The position numbers and the translations under genes were made by a program. 58,783 nt of DNA from Kitasatospora phosalacinea (GTDB lineage Bacteria > Actinomycetota > Actinomycetes > Streptomycetales > Streptomycetaceae). How positions within the stretch are numbered: the stretch's first letter is position 1; each line of letters opens with the position of its first letter. Positions 39,264-50,153 of the stretch are shown piece after piece. The notes under the pieces are model-generated. The model had not been told where the DNA came from and did not search any database. It was given only the letters and a program-made list of their open reading frames with translations. The stretch lies in contig NZ_JNWZ01000043.1 in assembly GCF_000716545.1 (NCBI RefSeq), positions 1 through 58,783 of the forward strand, written 5' to 3'.

Positions 39264-40247
39264 TTACGCCTGCTCGCGCCACCAGGCGACGAGCCGGCGC
39301 AGCCCGTCGGTGAGCCCGAGTTCGGGCTTCCAGCCGAGGTCGCGCTCGGCCGCGGAGACGTCGGCCAGGCGCCGGACCACGCCGCCGGCGGTGTCCCGGG
39401 CGGGGCCGTGCTCGACGTCGAGGCCGGAGTCCATGGCGGTGAGCAGCGCGTCGGCGAGGCCGCGCAGCGAGACCTCGGAGCCGGAGGCGATGTTGTAGAC
39501 CCGGTCGGTGACGGGGGCGGCGGCGGCCAGCAGGTTGGCCCGGGCGATGTCCTCGGTGTGGACGAAGTCCATGGTCTGGGTGCCGTCGCCGAAGATCAGC
39601 GGGGGCTGTCCGGCGGTGATCCGCTCCATCCAGCGGATGAACACCTCGGTGTAGCGGCCGTGCACGTCCATCCGGGGGCCGTACACGTTGAAGTACCGCA
39701 GCGCGACGTAGTCGAGGCCGTACATGGCGTGGAAGCTGCGCAGCAGGCCCTCGTTGAAGACCTTGGCGGCGCCGTACAGGGTGTCGTTGTTGTAGGGGTG
39801 CTGGGTCTCGGGCGTCGGGAAGGTGTCGGCCAGGCCGTACACCGAGGCGGTGGAGGAGGCGACGACCTTGCCCACGCCGGTCTCCGCCGCGGCCTCGACC
39901 ACGTCGAAGGCGCCGTCCACCATGACCTCCAGGGCGAGCCGGGGTTCGGCGGCGCACTGGGTGATCCGGATCGCGGCGAGGTGGAACAGCGCGTCGGTGC
40001 CGGGGGCGAGCAGTTCGCGCAGCAGGGCGCGGTCGCGGATGTCGCCGTCGACGACCTTCAGCTGTCCGGGGGCGGCGAGTTCCCGGGCGCGGGCCAGGTT
40101 GGCGGCGCGGCCGCGGACGAAGTTGTCGAGGACGACGACCTCGCGGGCACCGGCCTCGATCAGCTGGTCGACGACGGTGGAGCCGATGGTTCCGGCGCCG
40201 CCGGTGACCAGGCAGCGGGAGCCTTCGAGGGTGACGGCGGCGTTCAT
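39264..40247 (-). CDS. NAD-dependent nucleotide-sugar epimerase/dehydratase (SDR)
   Basis: 327 residues, an extended SDR. The NAD motif is VTGGAGTIGS (about 14-23), and the catalytic pair is Tyr158 and Lys162 in LYGAAK with an upstream Ser/Thr in ASSTASVYG. ALRYFNVYGPRMD and FGDGTQTMDFVHTED follow the family. It resembles UDP-glucose or UDP-GlcNAc 4-epimerases. ATG 40247 overlaps the stop of the upstream oxidoreductase by four bases (ATGA), showing translational coupling. Confidence 0.9.
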   Translation of the reverse strand: MNAAVTLEGSRCLVTGGAGTIGSTVVDQLIEAGAREVVVLDNFVRGRAANLARARELAAPGQLKVVDGDIRDRALLRELLAPGTDALFHLAAIRITQCAAEPRLALEVMVDGAFDVVEAAAETGVGKVVASSTASVYGLADTFPTPETQHPYNNDTLYGAAKVFNEGLLRSFHAMYGLDYVALRYFNVYGPRMDVHGRYTEVFIRWMERITAGQPPLIFGDGTQTMDFVHTEDIARANLLAAAAPVTDRVYNIASGSEVSLRGLADALLTAMDSGLDVEHGPARDTAGGVVRRLADVSAAERDLGWKPELGLTDGLRRLVAWWREQA

Positions 40248-41431
40248 CGGGCGACGGCCTTCTGCTGGGTGGCGGGCTGGCGGGTGATCAGGGCGGCGGT
40301 GTCGGCCGCGGTGCCGGCGGTGCCGTCCACCGGGACGGTCGCGCCGCCGAGTTCGAGGCTGCGGGAGGCCGCGTGCAGCAGGCGCAGCACGCGCAGTCCG
40401 GCGCGGCCGTCGGTGAGCGGGGCGCGGCCCTCGGTGATGGCGGCGGCGAACTCGCCCATCACGTTGCGCAGCGCCTCCTGTTCGACCAGGGCGGGGGCCA
40501 CCACGTCGCCGACCCGGTAGGAGATCAGGGCGCGGTGCCGGATGGCGTCGGTGAGTTCGTCGGGCGGGGTGAGGTCGACGCCGCGGTCGTGGACGGCGAG
40601 CCGGGCCTGCGGGTTGAGGTCGTCCCAGACCAGGGTGCGGCGGGAGCCGCCGATCAGGGTGGTGCGGACCTTGGTCGGGGAGAGCCAGTTGACGTGGCAG
40701 TGGGCGAGCGCGCCGTTGGACAGGCGCAGCGTCAGGTAGGCGACGCAGGCCCGGCCGGCGCCGATCGGGTCGGCGGCCTGGGCGCTGACGCCGACGGGTT
40801 CGACGCCCGGCGGCAGCACGAAGTCGAGGATGGACAGGTCGTGCGGGGCGAGGTCCCACAGCACGTCGACGTCGGGCTGGACGAGTCCGAGGTTGATCCG
40901 CACCGAGTCGAAGAACTGGACGTCGCCGATCTCGCCGCCGTGCACGAGTTCGCGGATCCGGCGCACCACCGGCGTGTAGCAGAAGGTGTGGTCGCACATC
41001 AGGACCAGGCCGCGCTCCTCGGCGAGGGCGACCAGGTCGGCGGCCTCCTCGACGGTGGTGGTGATCGGCTTCTCGACCAGGACGTGCTTGCCCGCCTCCA
41101 ACGCGGCCCGGGCGAGCCGGTGGTGCGCGCCGGCGGGGGTGGCGATGGCCACCGCCTGGACCCGCTCGTCGGCGAGCACCCGCTCGTACGAGGTGGTGGA
41201 GGCGACCGTGGAGTACTCGCCGAGGACCTTCCGGGAGCGCTGTTCGTCCAGGTCGCACAGCCAGTGCAGCCGCAGCGCGGCGGTCTGCTGGGCGTTGCGG
41301 ACCAGGTTCGGCCCCCAGTAGCCGGCGCCGATCACGGCCAGGCCGATCCGCCGGTCGGGTTGTTGCTCGGTGCTGCCCGGTGTGGGCACGTGTTCCCCTG
41401 GCGCCTCGTGCGCCACGACGTTCGACCCCAT
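40244..41431 (-). CDS. Gfo/Idh/MocA family oxidoreductase (WbpB/WlbA-like)
   Basis: 395 residues. After a 30-residue flexible start, the Rossmann motif IGLAVIGAGYWGPNLVRN begins the NAD domain. EKPITTTVEEA holds the conserved EKP lysine, and DLAPHDLSILDFV is the catalytic region. In WbpB/WlbA this enzyme oxidises UDP-GlcNAc-uronic acid to its 3-keto form, the substrate of the WbpE-type aminotransferase three genes downstream. The ATG at 41431 has AAGGGGGG upstream. First gene of the sugar operon. Confidence 0.88.
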   Translation of the reverse strand: MGSNVVAHEAPGEHVPTPGSTEQQPDRRIGLAVIGAGYWGPNLVRNAQQTAALRLHWLCDLDEQRSRKVLGEYSTVASTTSYERVLADERVQAVAIATPAGAHHRLARAALEAGKHVLVEKPITTTVEEAADLVALAEERGLVLMCDHTFCYTPVVRRIRELVHGGEIGDVQFFDSVRINLGLVQPDVDVLWDLAPHDLSILDFVLPPGVEPVGVSAQAADPIGAGRACVAYLTLRLSNGALAHCHVNWLSPTKVRTTLIGGSRRTLVWDDLNPQARLAVHDRGVDLTPPDELTDAIRHRALISYRVGDVVAPALVEQEALRNVMGEFAAAITEGRAPLTDGRAGLRVLRLLHAASRSLELGGATVPVDGTAGTAADTAALITRQPATQQKAVAR

Positions 41432-41742
41432 CGCAAGACCCCCCTTGCCGCCGCGTCGCTCGAACGGTACCGGCCCGGCCGGGCCGGTCGGGGCACAATC
41501 GGCAAAACCCGTGACGGCCACCGGGGGCGTGCGCGGCGGCGGTTCGGCCCTCCGTACACCTCCGTGCGCCCCGTGTCCGCACCCCGGCGCGGCGCGCCCC
41601 GAATCGGTTTGGCAGGCTGGACGCTCTGGGCGAGGATTCACTGTCCGTGGGTCCCGCTACCGTGCGTGATCCACACCGTCCGTCAGCAGACCCCCGGCAG
41701 CGGAGAACTGCCGGTGCGCCGCACAACGCCGAGGAGCAGTCA
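41432..41742. other. Divergent intergenic region, 311 bp
   Basis: It separates the sugar operon (minus) from the YwqJ-like gene (plus) and should contain both promoters. A lower-GC patch near 41630-41690 (ATTCACTGTCCGTGG, CGTGATCC) is the likeliest site for the plus-strand promoter. I see no gene, repeat or clear operator. Confidence 0.4.
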
Positions 41743-42195
41743 ATGGACCAGTCCGGCCCGCCCGTGCTGCGGCACCAGCGCGACAGCCTGCTGCCCGCGG
41801 TCGCGGCCGCGCTGTCGCTGCGCGGCGGCGAGGTGCACACCCTGGCCGGCGAGAAGTCGGAGCCGGCGCCGATGCTGCACCCGCTGGTCGGCGAGTTCCT
41901 GGCGGCGCTGCCGGTGGAGAAGCGCGAGCGCTTCATGGGCCGCTGCCCGGAGGCGGCGCTGCTGTCCCAGTACCTGGGCCAGGTCGACGCGTCCCGTTCG
42001 AAGCGGGCCGCGCGCAAGCCGATGACGGTCCAGGAGGCGCGCAAGGCGCTCAAGGGCGCCCGGATGACCACGCTGCGGATCCGCGAGGAGGGCGACCCGG
42101 CGCACGGCACGCACGCACCGCCGTGCCGCTCCTGCGCCCCGCTGCTGGACCACCTGAACGTGGCCAGCGTCGCGGTCGGCCCGCCCGGCCGCTGA
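41743..42195 (+). CDS. YwqJ-like deaminase domain protein
   Basis: 150 residues. The zinc-site pattern of YwqJ-type deaminases is present: CPE at Cys68-Glu70 in MGRCPEAALLSQYL, and PPCRSC with Cys128 and Cys131 near the C-terminus. The three cysteines and the glutamate fit a catalytically competent cytidine-deaminase fold. In polymorphic toxins this domain edits nucleic acid or nucleotides; here it is a free-standing cytoplasmic protein without signal peptide. The next gene encodes a SUKH-3 domain, the usual immunity type for it. GAGGAG precedes ATG 41743. Confidence 0.75.
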   Translation: MDQSGPPVLRHQRDSLLPAVAAALSLRGGEVHTLAGEKSEPAPMLHPLVGEFLAALPVEKRERFMGRCPEAALLSQYLGQVDASRSKRAARKPMTVQEARKALKGARMTTLRIREEGDPAHGTHAPPCRSCAPLLDHLNVASVAVGPPGR

Positions 42196-42246
42196 GCGCC
42201 GCGCGGCGCCCGAAGGCCCCCGTCCCCCGAACCACCGGAGCACGCC

Positions 42247-42750
42247 CTGAACGCCAGCACCGTCCGCACCCAGCCCCGCTTCCCGGCCGACGTGGCCGCC
42301 GCGCTCAAGCAGGCCGGCTGGCACCCCGGCCGCTGGGAGATCCGGCAGGCCGAGCAGTGGGCCGACGCCCTGGTCGCGTACGGCGGCCCGCTGGAGCCGC
42401 AGCACTCGGTGTTCCCGGCCGCGATCGAGGCCTGGGCCGAGTTCGGCGGCCTGGCCTTCGACGTCCCCGGGGCGGGCGACACGCTGGCCCGCACCCCGTT
42501 CCTGCTCGACCCGCGCTGCGGCCTGCACGCCCCGCGCACCCTGGCCGACCTCGGCCGCGCCCTGGACACCCGGCTCGCCCCGCTGGGCGAGGAGCTGTAC
42601 GGGCAGGCCCTGCTGGCGATCGACGAGCGGGGCCGGGTCTACAGCCTCGACCACACCGGCGAGTGGTACCTCGGCCCCAGCGTCGACCGGGCGATCGGCA
42701 CCCTGGTGCTGGGCCTCGCCCCGCACCGGCTGCGCACCGCGGCGGACTGA
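42247..42750 (+). CDS. SUKH-3 immunity-like protein, probable CTG start
   Basis: 167 residues if translation begins at CTG 42247, six bases after GGAG. The frame contains no ATG, GTG or TTG between the preceding gene's stop (42193) and GTG 42292, yet the conserved-looking opening RFPADVAAALKQAGW straddles that GTG. The body (WHPGRWEIRQAEQWAD, AIEAWAEFGGLAF, GLHAPRTLADLGRALD, YLGPSVDRAIGTLVLG) fits the SUKH-3 group. It is the likely cognate immunity protein of the YwqJ-like gene 51 bp upstream. Confidence 0.75.
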   Translation: MNASTVRTQPRFPADVAAALKQAGWHPGRWEIRQAEQWADALVAYGGPLEPQHSVFPAAIEAWAEFGGLAFDVPGAGDTLARTPFLLDPRCGLHAPRTLADLGRALDTRLAPLGEELYGQALLAIDERGRVYSLDHTGEWYLGPSVDRAIGTLVLGLAPHRLRTAAD

Positions 42751-42754
42751 CCGG

Positions 42755-44023
42755 TCAGCCGCCGGGCACCACCGGGCGCCGCAGCCGGGACGGCAGCACC
42801 GCCTCGACCCGGAACCCGCCGCCGTCGTCCGGCCCGGCGTGGAAGGCGCCGCCGAGCGCCACCACCCGCTCGCGCATCCCGACCAGCCCGTTGCCGCCGC
42901 TCGGCAGCGCCACCTGCGCCGCCCCGCCCGGGCACTCGTTGACCACCGACACCCGCACCCCGTTGGGCACGTACGCCAGCAGCACCGACACCCGGGCCCC
43001 GCCCGCGTACTTGTGCGCGTTGGTCAGGCCCTCCTGGACCACCCGGTACGCGGTCTGCTCGGCCTCCGCGACGTACTCCCGGCGCTCGCCGGTGACGGTC
43101 AGCGCCACCGCCATGCCCGCCACCCGGGACTGCTCGACCAGCTCCGGCAGCTCGGCCAGGCCGCCCACCGGGGCCTCCACCTGCTCCTGCGGCTCGGTCA
43201 TCCGCAGCACCCCGAGGATCTCCCGCAGCTCGTCCAGCGCCTGCCGGCCGGTCTCGCCGATCAGCTTCGCCGACTGCTGGGCCTTCGCCGGGTCCTTGGG
43301 GACGATCCGCTCCACCGCGGCGGCGTGCACCACCATCAGGCTGACCCGGTGCGCGACCACGTCGTGCATCTCGCGGGCGATCCTGGTCCGCTCCTCCGCC
43401 CGGGCCCGCCAGGCCCGCTCCCTGGCCTGCTCGGCCAGCAGGGTCAGCTCGGTCTCCAGGCCCTGCGCCCGGTCCTCCAGCGACTCCACCAGGCGCCGCC
43501 GGGCCCCCACGTACAGGCCGGTCACCATCGGGGCGACCGCCATGCCGACCGCGACGAACGCCGCGATCACCGCCAGCACCCAGTTCGGCGGCAGCGGTTC
43601 GGCCGTCGGCGCCTCGGGCGGCTCCGTCATCGCGAGCAGCACCATGCCGAAGGTCTCCACCGTCGCGACCGCCGACAGCACCACCATCCGGGCCCGCCGC
43701 AGCGGCCACTCCCAGGTCGCCGCGAGCGTGTACAGCGACACCACCAGCAGCACCACGCCGAAGAAGCCGGGCACGAACACCAGCGCCACCACCACCGGCA
43801 CCACCGGCCACCGGCGCCGCACCAGCAGCGACGCCCCGGCCAGCGCCCCCAGCACCACGCACACCACCGTGACCGGCAGTCCCCAGCCCAGCCGGTCCCG
43901 GAGCAGCCCGTACGCCCCGAAGGCGCACTCCAGCCCGGAGACCACCGCCAGTCCCACGTCCAGCACCGCGCTGCGCCTACGCGCCCACCACCACAGGCCG
44001 TCCCCCGCCGGCTTCTCACTCAT
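42755..44023 (-). CDS. Sensor histidine kinase, NarL/HisKA_3 type, orphan
   Basis: 422 residues. Several hydrophobic segments, apparently five or six (about 20-170), form the sensor. A coiled coil follows. The HisKA_3 phosphoacceptor is in RTRIAREMHDVVAHRVSLM, and the ATPase domain has QEGLTNAHKYAGG and GNGLVGMRERV. ATG 44023 is preferred over the longer frame. No response-regulator gene is adjacent on either side, which is unusual for this family; the nearest LuxR-type regulator in the window is 14 kb away. It ends 4 bp from the convergent SUKH-3 gene. Confidence 0.88.
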   Translation of the reverse strand: MSEKPAGDGLWWWARRRSAVLDVGLAVVSGLECAFGAYGLLRDRLGWGLPVTVVCVVLGALAGASLLVRRRWPVVPVVVALVFVPGFFGVVLLVVSLYTLAATWEWPLRRARMVVLSAVATVETFGMVLLAMTEPPEAPTAEPLPPNWVLAVIAAFVAVGMAVAPMVTGLYVGARRRLVESLEDRAQGLETELTLLAEQARERAWRARAEERTRIAREMHDVVAHRVSLMVVHAAAVERIVPKDPAKAQQSAKLIGETGRQALDELREILGVLRMTEPQEQVEAPVGGLAELPELVEQSRVAGMAVALTVTGERREYVAEAEQTAYRVVQEGLTNAHKYAGGARVSVLLAYVPNGVRVSVVNECPGGAAQVALPSGGNGLVGMRERVVALGGAFHAGPDDGGGFRVEAVLPSRLRRPVVPGG

Positions 44024-44199
44024 GACCGACACGATACGCAGTCGCCCCCCGCGACCTGTCCGCCATCCGGCCACCTCTCCGTGCTGGCACCCCGTGCCAC
44101 CTATGCTGTTGCCCGTCGGACAGCGCGGTCCGCACCCGTCACCCGCACCGCGGTGATGTCAGAGCCGTTGCCGAACCCCACCACCACAGGGAGACAGCC

Positions 44200-46998
<2,799 letters not shown>

Positions 46999-47020
46999 TC
47001 CGGCCCCGGCCGGAGACCGC

Positions 47021-47058
47021 GGCGGCCCGCCCCCTCGTCACCGAGGGGGCGGGCCGCC
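47021..47058. terminator. Bidirectional terminator after ppc
   Basis: A perfect 17-bp stem, GGCGGCCCGCCCCCTCG against CGAGGGGGCGGGCCGCC, with a four-base loop lies between two convergent genes. Confidence 0.8.
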
Positions 47059-47063
47059 GCCGT

Positions 47064-47330
47064 TCAGGCCTTCTTGCGCTTGCGCAGCCAGGCGGCCGCG
47101 CCGCCGGCCACCACCACCAGGCCGCCGCCGACGGCGTACGCGCCGGCCGCGCCGACGGAGCCGGTGGGCGGCGCGAGCCGGGCGGCGGCGGGCTCGGGAA
47201 CGGTGCTGGGCTCGACGGCCGCGGCGGCCTGGGCCCCCCACCCCCCGGCGGCCAGGCACAGGACGGTGCCTCCGACGACCTTGCCCACGCGCTTCGACCG
47301 GATCACGGCCCATACCCCCATAGACGGCAC
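47064..47330 (-). CDS. Small exported protein with C-terminal membrane helix
   Basis: 88 residues from GTG 47330, which has AAGGA five bases upstream on the minus strand. A basic region and hydrophobic stretch (about 10-36, ending GAQAAAA) look like a signal peptide. A short Ala/Pro linker leads to a hydrophobic helix (about 60-81) and the tail RKRKKA. It resembles a small sortase substrate, but the expected site reads LAPPTG and does not fit LPxTG or LAxTG exactly. Function unknown. Confidence 0.65.
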   Translation of the reverse strand: MPSMGVWAVIRSKRVGKVVGGTVLCLAAGGWGAQAAAAVEPSTVPEPAAARLAPPTGSVGAAGAYAVGGGLVVVAGGAAAWLRKRKKA

Positions 47331-47473
47331 TTCAATCCTTGTTGTACCGGCCTCGACGGTATCGGATCCCGCGCCGTTTCTGACCCCAGGTCAGCTTCCT
47401 CCGGGCAAGCGTTGCATGAACGTTGTGTACGGAAGGCAGCGGCCTCCGGTGCGCGCCGCCCGGCCCGCCGCGG

Positions 47474-48049
47474 TCAGGAGTTGTAGTTCTGCTGGGCCCG
47501 CTCCAGGCCCTCGGAGAGCAGCGCCTCGACGGCGTCGGCGGCCCGGTCGACAAACCAGTCGAGGTCCTTGCGCTCGGTGGCGGAGAAGTCCTTGAGCACG
47601 AAGTCGGCGACCTCCATCCGGCCGGGCGGGCGGCCGATGCCGCAGCGCACCCGGTGGTAGTCGGGGCCGAGCGACTTGGTGATCGACTTGAGGCCGTTGT
47701 GGCCGTTGTCGCCGCCGCCGGTCTTGAGCCGCAGCGCCGCGTAGTCGAGGTCGAGCTCGTCGTGGACGGCGACGACCGCCGAGGTCGGCACCTTGTAGAA
47801 GTCGCGCAGCGCGGTGACCGGCCCGCCCGAGAGGTTCATGAAGCTCATCGGCTCGGCGAGCACGACCCGCCTGCCGACCAGCCGCCCCTCGGCGACCTGG
47901 GCGCGGCTCTTGTGCGCCTTGAACCTGGCGCCGATCCGCTGGGCCAGCAGCTCGACCACCATGAAGCCGATGTTGTGCCGGTTGCGGGCGTACTCCTTGC
48001 CCGGGTTGCCGAGGCCCACCACCAGCCAGGGGCCGTCGTACTCGCTCAT
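47474..48049 (-). CDS. pth: Peptidyl-tRNA hydrolase
   Basis: 191 residues. It releases peptides from prematurely dropped peptidyl-tRNA and is essential in most bacteria. The conserved opening [20 protein letters not shown] holds the catalytic His. [12 protein letters not shown] and [28 protein letters not shown] supply the remaining active-site residues. ATG 48049 follows GAGGAG; the frame 12 bases longer lacks a site. It lies 118 bp after rplY in the same direction, the usual actinobacterial pairing. Confidence 0.95.
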   Translation of the reverse strand: MSEYDGPWLVVGLGNPGKEYARNRHNIGFMVVELLAQRIGARFKAHKSRAQVAEGRLVGRRVVLAEPMSFMNLSGGPVTALRDFYKVPTSAVVAVHDELDLDYAALRLKTGGGDNGHNGLKSITKSLGPDYHRVRCGIGRPPGRMEVADFVLKDFSATERKDLDWFVDRAADAVEALLSEGLERAQQNYNS

Positions 48050-48099
48050 GCCGCTCCTCACGCGGGTGTTCTCCGTACCGTCACATCATCCCGGACACG

Positions 48100-48152
48100 C
48101 CGCTGCCCCGGCTCCGTCCGCGCACGGGGCGGGACGGGGGCCGGGGCAGCGG
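48100..48152 (-). terminator. Terminator hairpin after rplY
   Basis: Perfect arms CCGCTGCCCCGGC and GCCGGGGCAGCGG with a long GC-rich loop lie just past the rplY stop and before pth. Confidence 0.65.
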
Positions 48153-48166
48153 CGGGAAGGCGGTGG

Positions 48167-48772
48167 TCAGGCCTCGACGGCCTCGCCGGCGGCGGCCTCG
48201 TCCGCCGCCTCCTCGGTCTCACTGGCCTCCGGAGCCTGGGCGCCGATGACCTGCAGCACGACGGCGTCGGCCTCGACGGCCAGGGTCACGCCGGAGGGCA
48301 GGGTGATGTCGCCGGCGGTGATGGAGGCGCCGGCCTCCAGGCCCTCGATCGAGACGGTGACCGACTCGGGCAGGTGGGTGGCCTCGGCCTCGATCGGGAG
48401 GGCGTTCAGCACGTTCTCGATCAGGTTGCCGCCGGGGGCCAGCTCGCCCTCGGTGTGGACCGGGATCTCGACGGTGACCTTCTCGCCGCGCTTGACCAGC
48501 AGCAGGTCGACGTGCTCGATGGAGCGCTTGATGGCCTCGCGCTGCACGGCCTTCGGCAGCACGTACTCGTCCTTGCCGTCGATCGGGACGACCAGCAGGG
48601 CGTTGGGGGTCTTGAGGGCCATCATCAGGTCGTGGCCGGGCAGGTTCAGGTGCACCGGGGTGTGGCCGTGGCCGTACACGACACCGGGGACGAAGCCGGC
48701 GCGGCGGGCGCGGCGGGCGGCACCCTTGCCGAACTCGGTGCGGGCTTCGGCGGCAAGGCGGATCTCGGACAC
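48167..48772 (-). CDS. rplY: 50S ribosomal protein L25, CTC form
   Basis: 201 residues, the long CTC/TL5 form with an N-terminal 5S-rRNA-binding domain (about 1-95, RLAAEARTEFGKGAARRARRAGFVPGVVYG) and a C-terminal beta domain (about 96-185). An acidic Ala/Glu tail ends it. GTG 48772 has GAGGAG upstream; in-frame extensions do not fit the family. The general-stress version of L25 is normal for this genus. Confidence 0.95.
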   Translation of the reverse strand: MSEIRLAAEARTEFGKGAARRARRAGFVPGVVYGHGHTPVHLNLPGHDLMMALKTPNALLVVPIDGKDEYVLPKAVQREAIKRSIEHVDLLLVKRGEKVTVEIPVHTEGELAPGGNLIENVLNALPIEAEATHLPESVTVSIEGLEAGASITAGDITLPSGVTLAVEADAVVLQVIGAQAPEASETEEAADEAAAGEAVEA

Positions 48773-48964
48773 GGCTGCACTCCTCGTGAAGCGAAGGGGT
48801 GCAGGAACGACAGAACCGCCGGGCCACACCCTCAAGTACGTTGGGGGAACGCTCGGCGGTTCGATCAAGGCGCATCGTTCTCGCGCGTCGATCACGGAGC
48901 ACCTAACGGGCATCCCTCGCCGAGCAGTCTCCCTAGACTAACCGGGCGGTGGCGCGGACGTGAA

Positions 48965-49000
48965 ATCGGCCCCCGGCTCCGTGCGGAGCCGGGGGCCGAT
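48965..49000 (-). terminator. Terminator hairpin after prs
   Basis: A perfect 16-bp stem with loop GTGC (arms 48965-48980 and 48985-49000) lies 19 bp past the prs stop. Confidence 0.8.
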
Positions 49001-49018
49001 CCGTCGGCTGACGGGGGG

Positions 49019-49999
49019 TCAGTGCACGCCCTCGAAGAGGCTGGTGACCGATCCGTCCTCGAACACCTCGCGCACCGCGGCGGCGATCGACGGGGCGATC
49101 GACAGCGTGGTGATCTTGTCCAGCTGGAGCTGGGCCGGGGTCGGCAGGGTGTTGGTGAACACGAACTCGCTGACCCGGGAGTTCTTCAGCCGGTCCGCGG
49201 CGGGGCCGGAGAGCACGCCGTGGGTGGCGGCGACCAGGACGTCGGAGGCGCCGGCGTCGAAGAGCGCGTCGGCGGCGGCGCAGATGGTGCCGGCGGTGTC
49301 GATCATGTCGTCGACCAGGACGCAGACCCGGTCCCTGACGTCACCGACCACCTCGGCGGACACGATGGTGTTGGCCTGCGACATGTCGCGGCGCTTGTGG
49401 ATGATCGCCAGCGGGGCGCCGAGCCGGTCGCACCACTGGTCGGCGACCTTCACCCGGCCGGCGTCCGGGGAGACGACGGTCAGCTTGGAGCGGTCCGGGA
49501 CGCGGTCGCCCACGTAGTCGGCGAGCATCGGCAGCGCGAACAGGTGGTCCACCGGGCCGTCGAAGAAGCCCTGGATCTGCGCGGTGTGCAGGTCCACGGC
49601 CATCAGCCGGTCGGCGCCGGCCTGGCGCAGCAGGTCGGCGACCAGGCGGGCCGAGATGGGCTCGCGGCCGAGGTGCTTCTTGTCCTGCCGGGCGTAGCCG
49701 TAGAACGGGAGGATCGCGGTGATGCTGCGGGCCGACGCGCGCTTGAGCGCGTCGATCATGATCAGCTGCTCCATGATCCACTGGTTGATCGGAGCCGTGT
49801 GGCTCTGGATCACGAAGCAGTCCGCGCCGCGGGCGGACTCCAGGAAGCGGACGTAGATCTCGCCGTTGGCGAAGTCCAGGGCCTTGGTCGGGACGAGTTC
49901 GGTGCCCAGTTCGCGGGCGACCTCCTCGGCAAGTTCGGGGTGGGCACGGCCGGAAAAGAGTTTGAGCTTCTTCTCACCGGAGGTCGTGATCCCGCTCAC
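49019..49999 (-). CDS. prs: Ribose-phosphate pyrophosphokinase
   Basis: 326 residues. It makes PRPP from ribose 5-phosphate and ATP for nucleotide, His and Trp synthesis. FSGRAHPELAEEVARELG opens the protein, and the flexible catalytic loop is FYGYARQDKKHLGREPIS. The PRPP-binding motif is CVLVDDMIDTAGTI. GTG 49999 follows GAGGAG. Upstream glmU (minus, 154 bp away) is the conserved partner, and both feed nucleotide and UDP-sugar pools. Confidence 0.96.
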   Translation of the reverse strand: MSGITTSGEKKLKLFSGRAHPELAEEVARELGTELVPTKALDFANGEIYVRFLESARGADCFVIQSHTAPINQWIMEQLIMIDALKRASARSITAILPFYGYARQDKKHLGREPISARLVADLLRQAGADRLMAVDLHTAQIQGFFDGPVDHLFALPMLADYVGDRVPDRSKLTVVSPDAGRVKVADQWCDRLGAPLAIIHKRRDMSQANTIVSAEVVGDVRDRVCVLVDDMIDTAGTICAAADALFDAGASDVLVAATHGVLSGPAADRLKNSRVSEFVFTNTLPTPAQLQLDKITTLSIAPSIAAAVREVFEDGSVTSLFEGVH

Positions 50000-50153
50000 T
50001 GCACCGTCTCCTCGATGTATTGCCACTCTGGGTGAGTACGCCGAGGCGCGGCCGGACAGGCCCGATGGCGCACGTATGTACTTCAGGTTACGCGCCCCGG
50101 GCCGCGGTCGACGGCCGGGGACCACTCCTCAAGATCCCGGCCGCCCCGTCCGA

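Noticed and set aside
47064..47330. LAPPTG as a sortase site
   Set aside because: One residue too many for LAxTG and no LPxTG; kept only as a resemblance.
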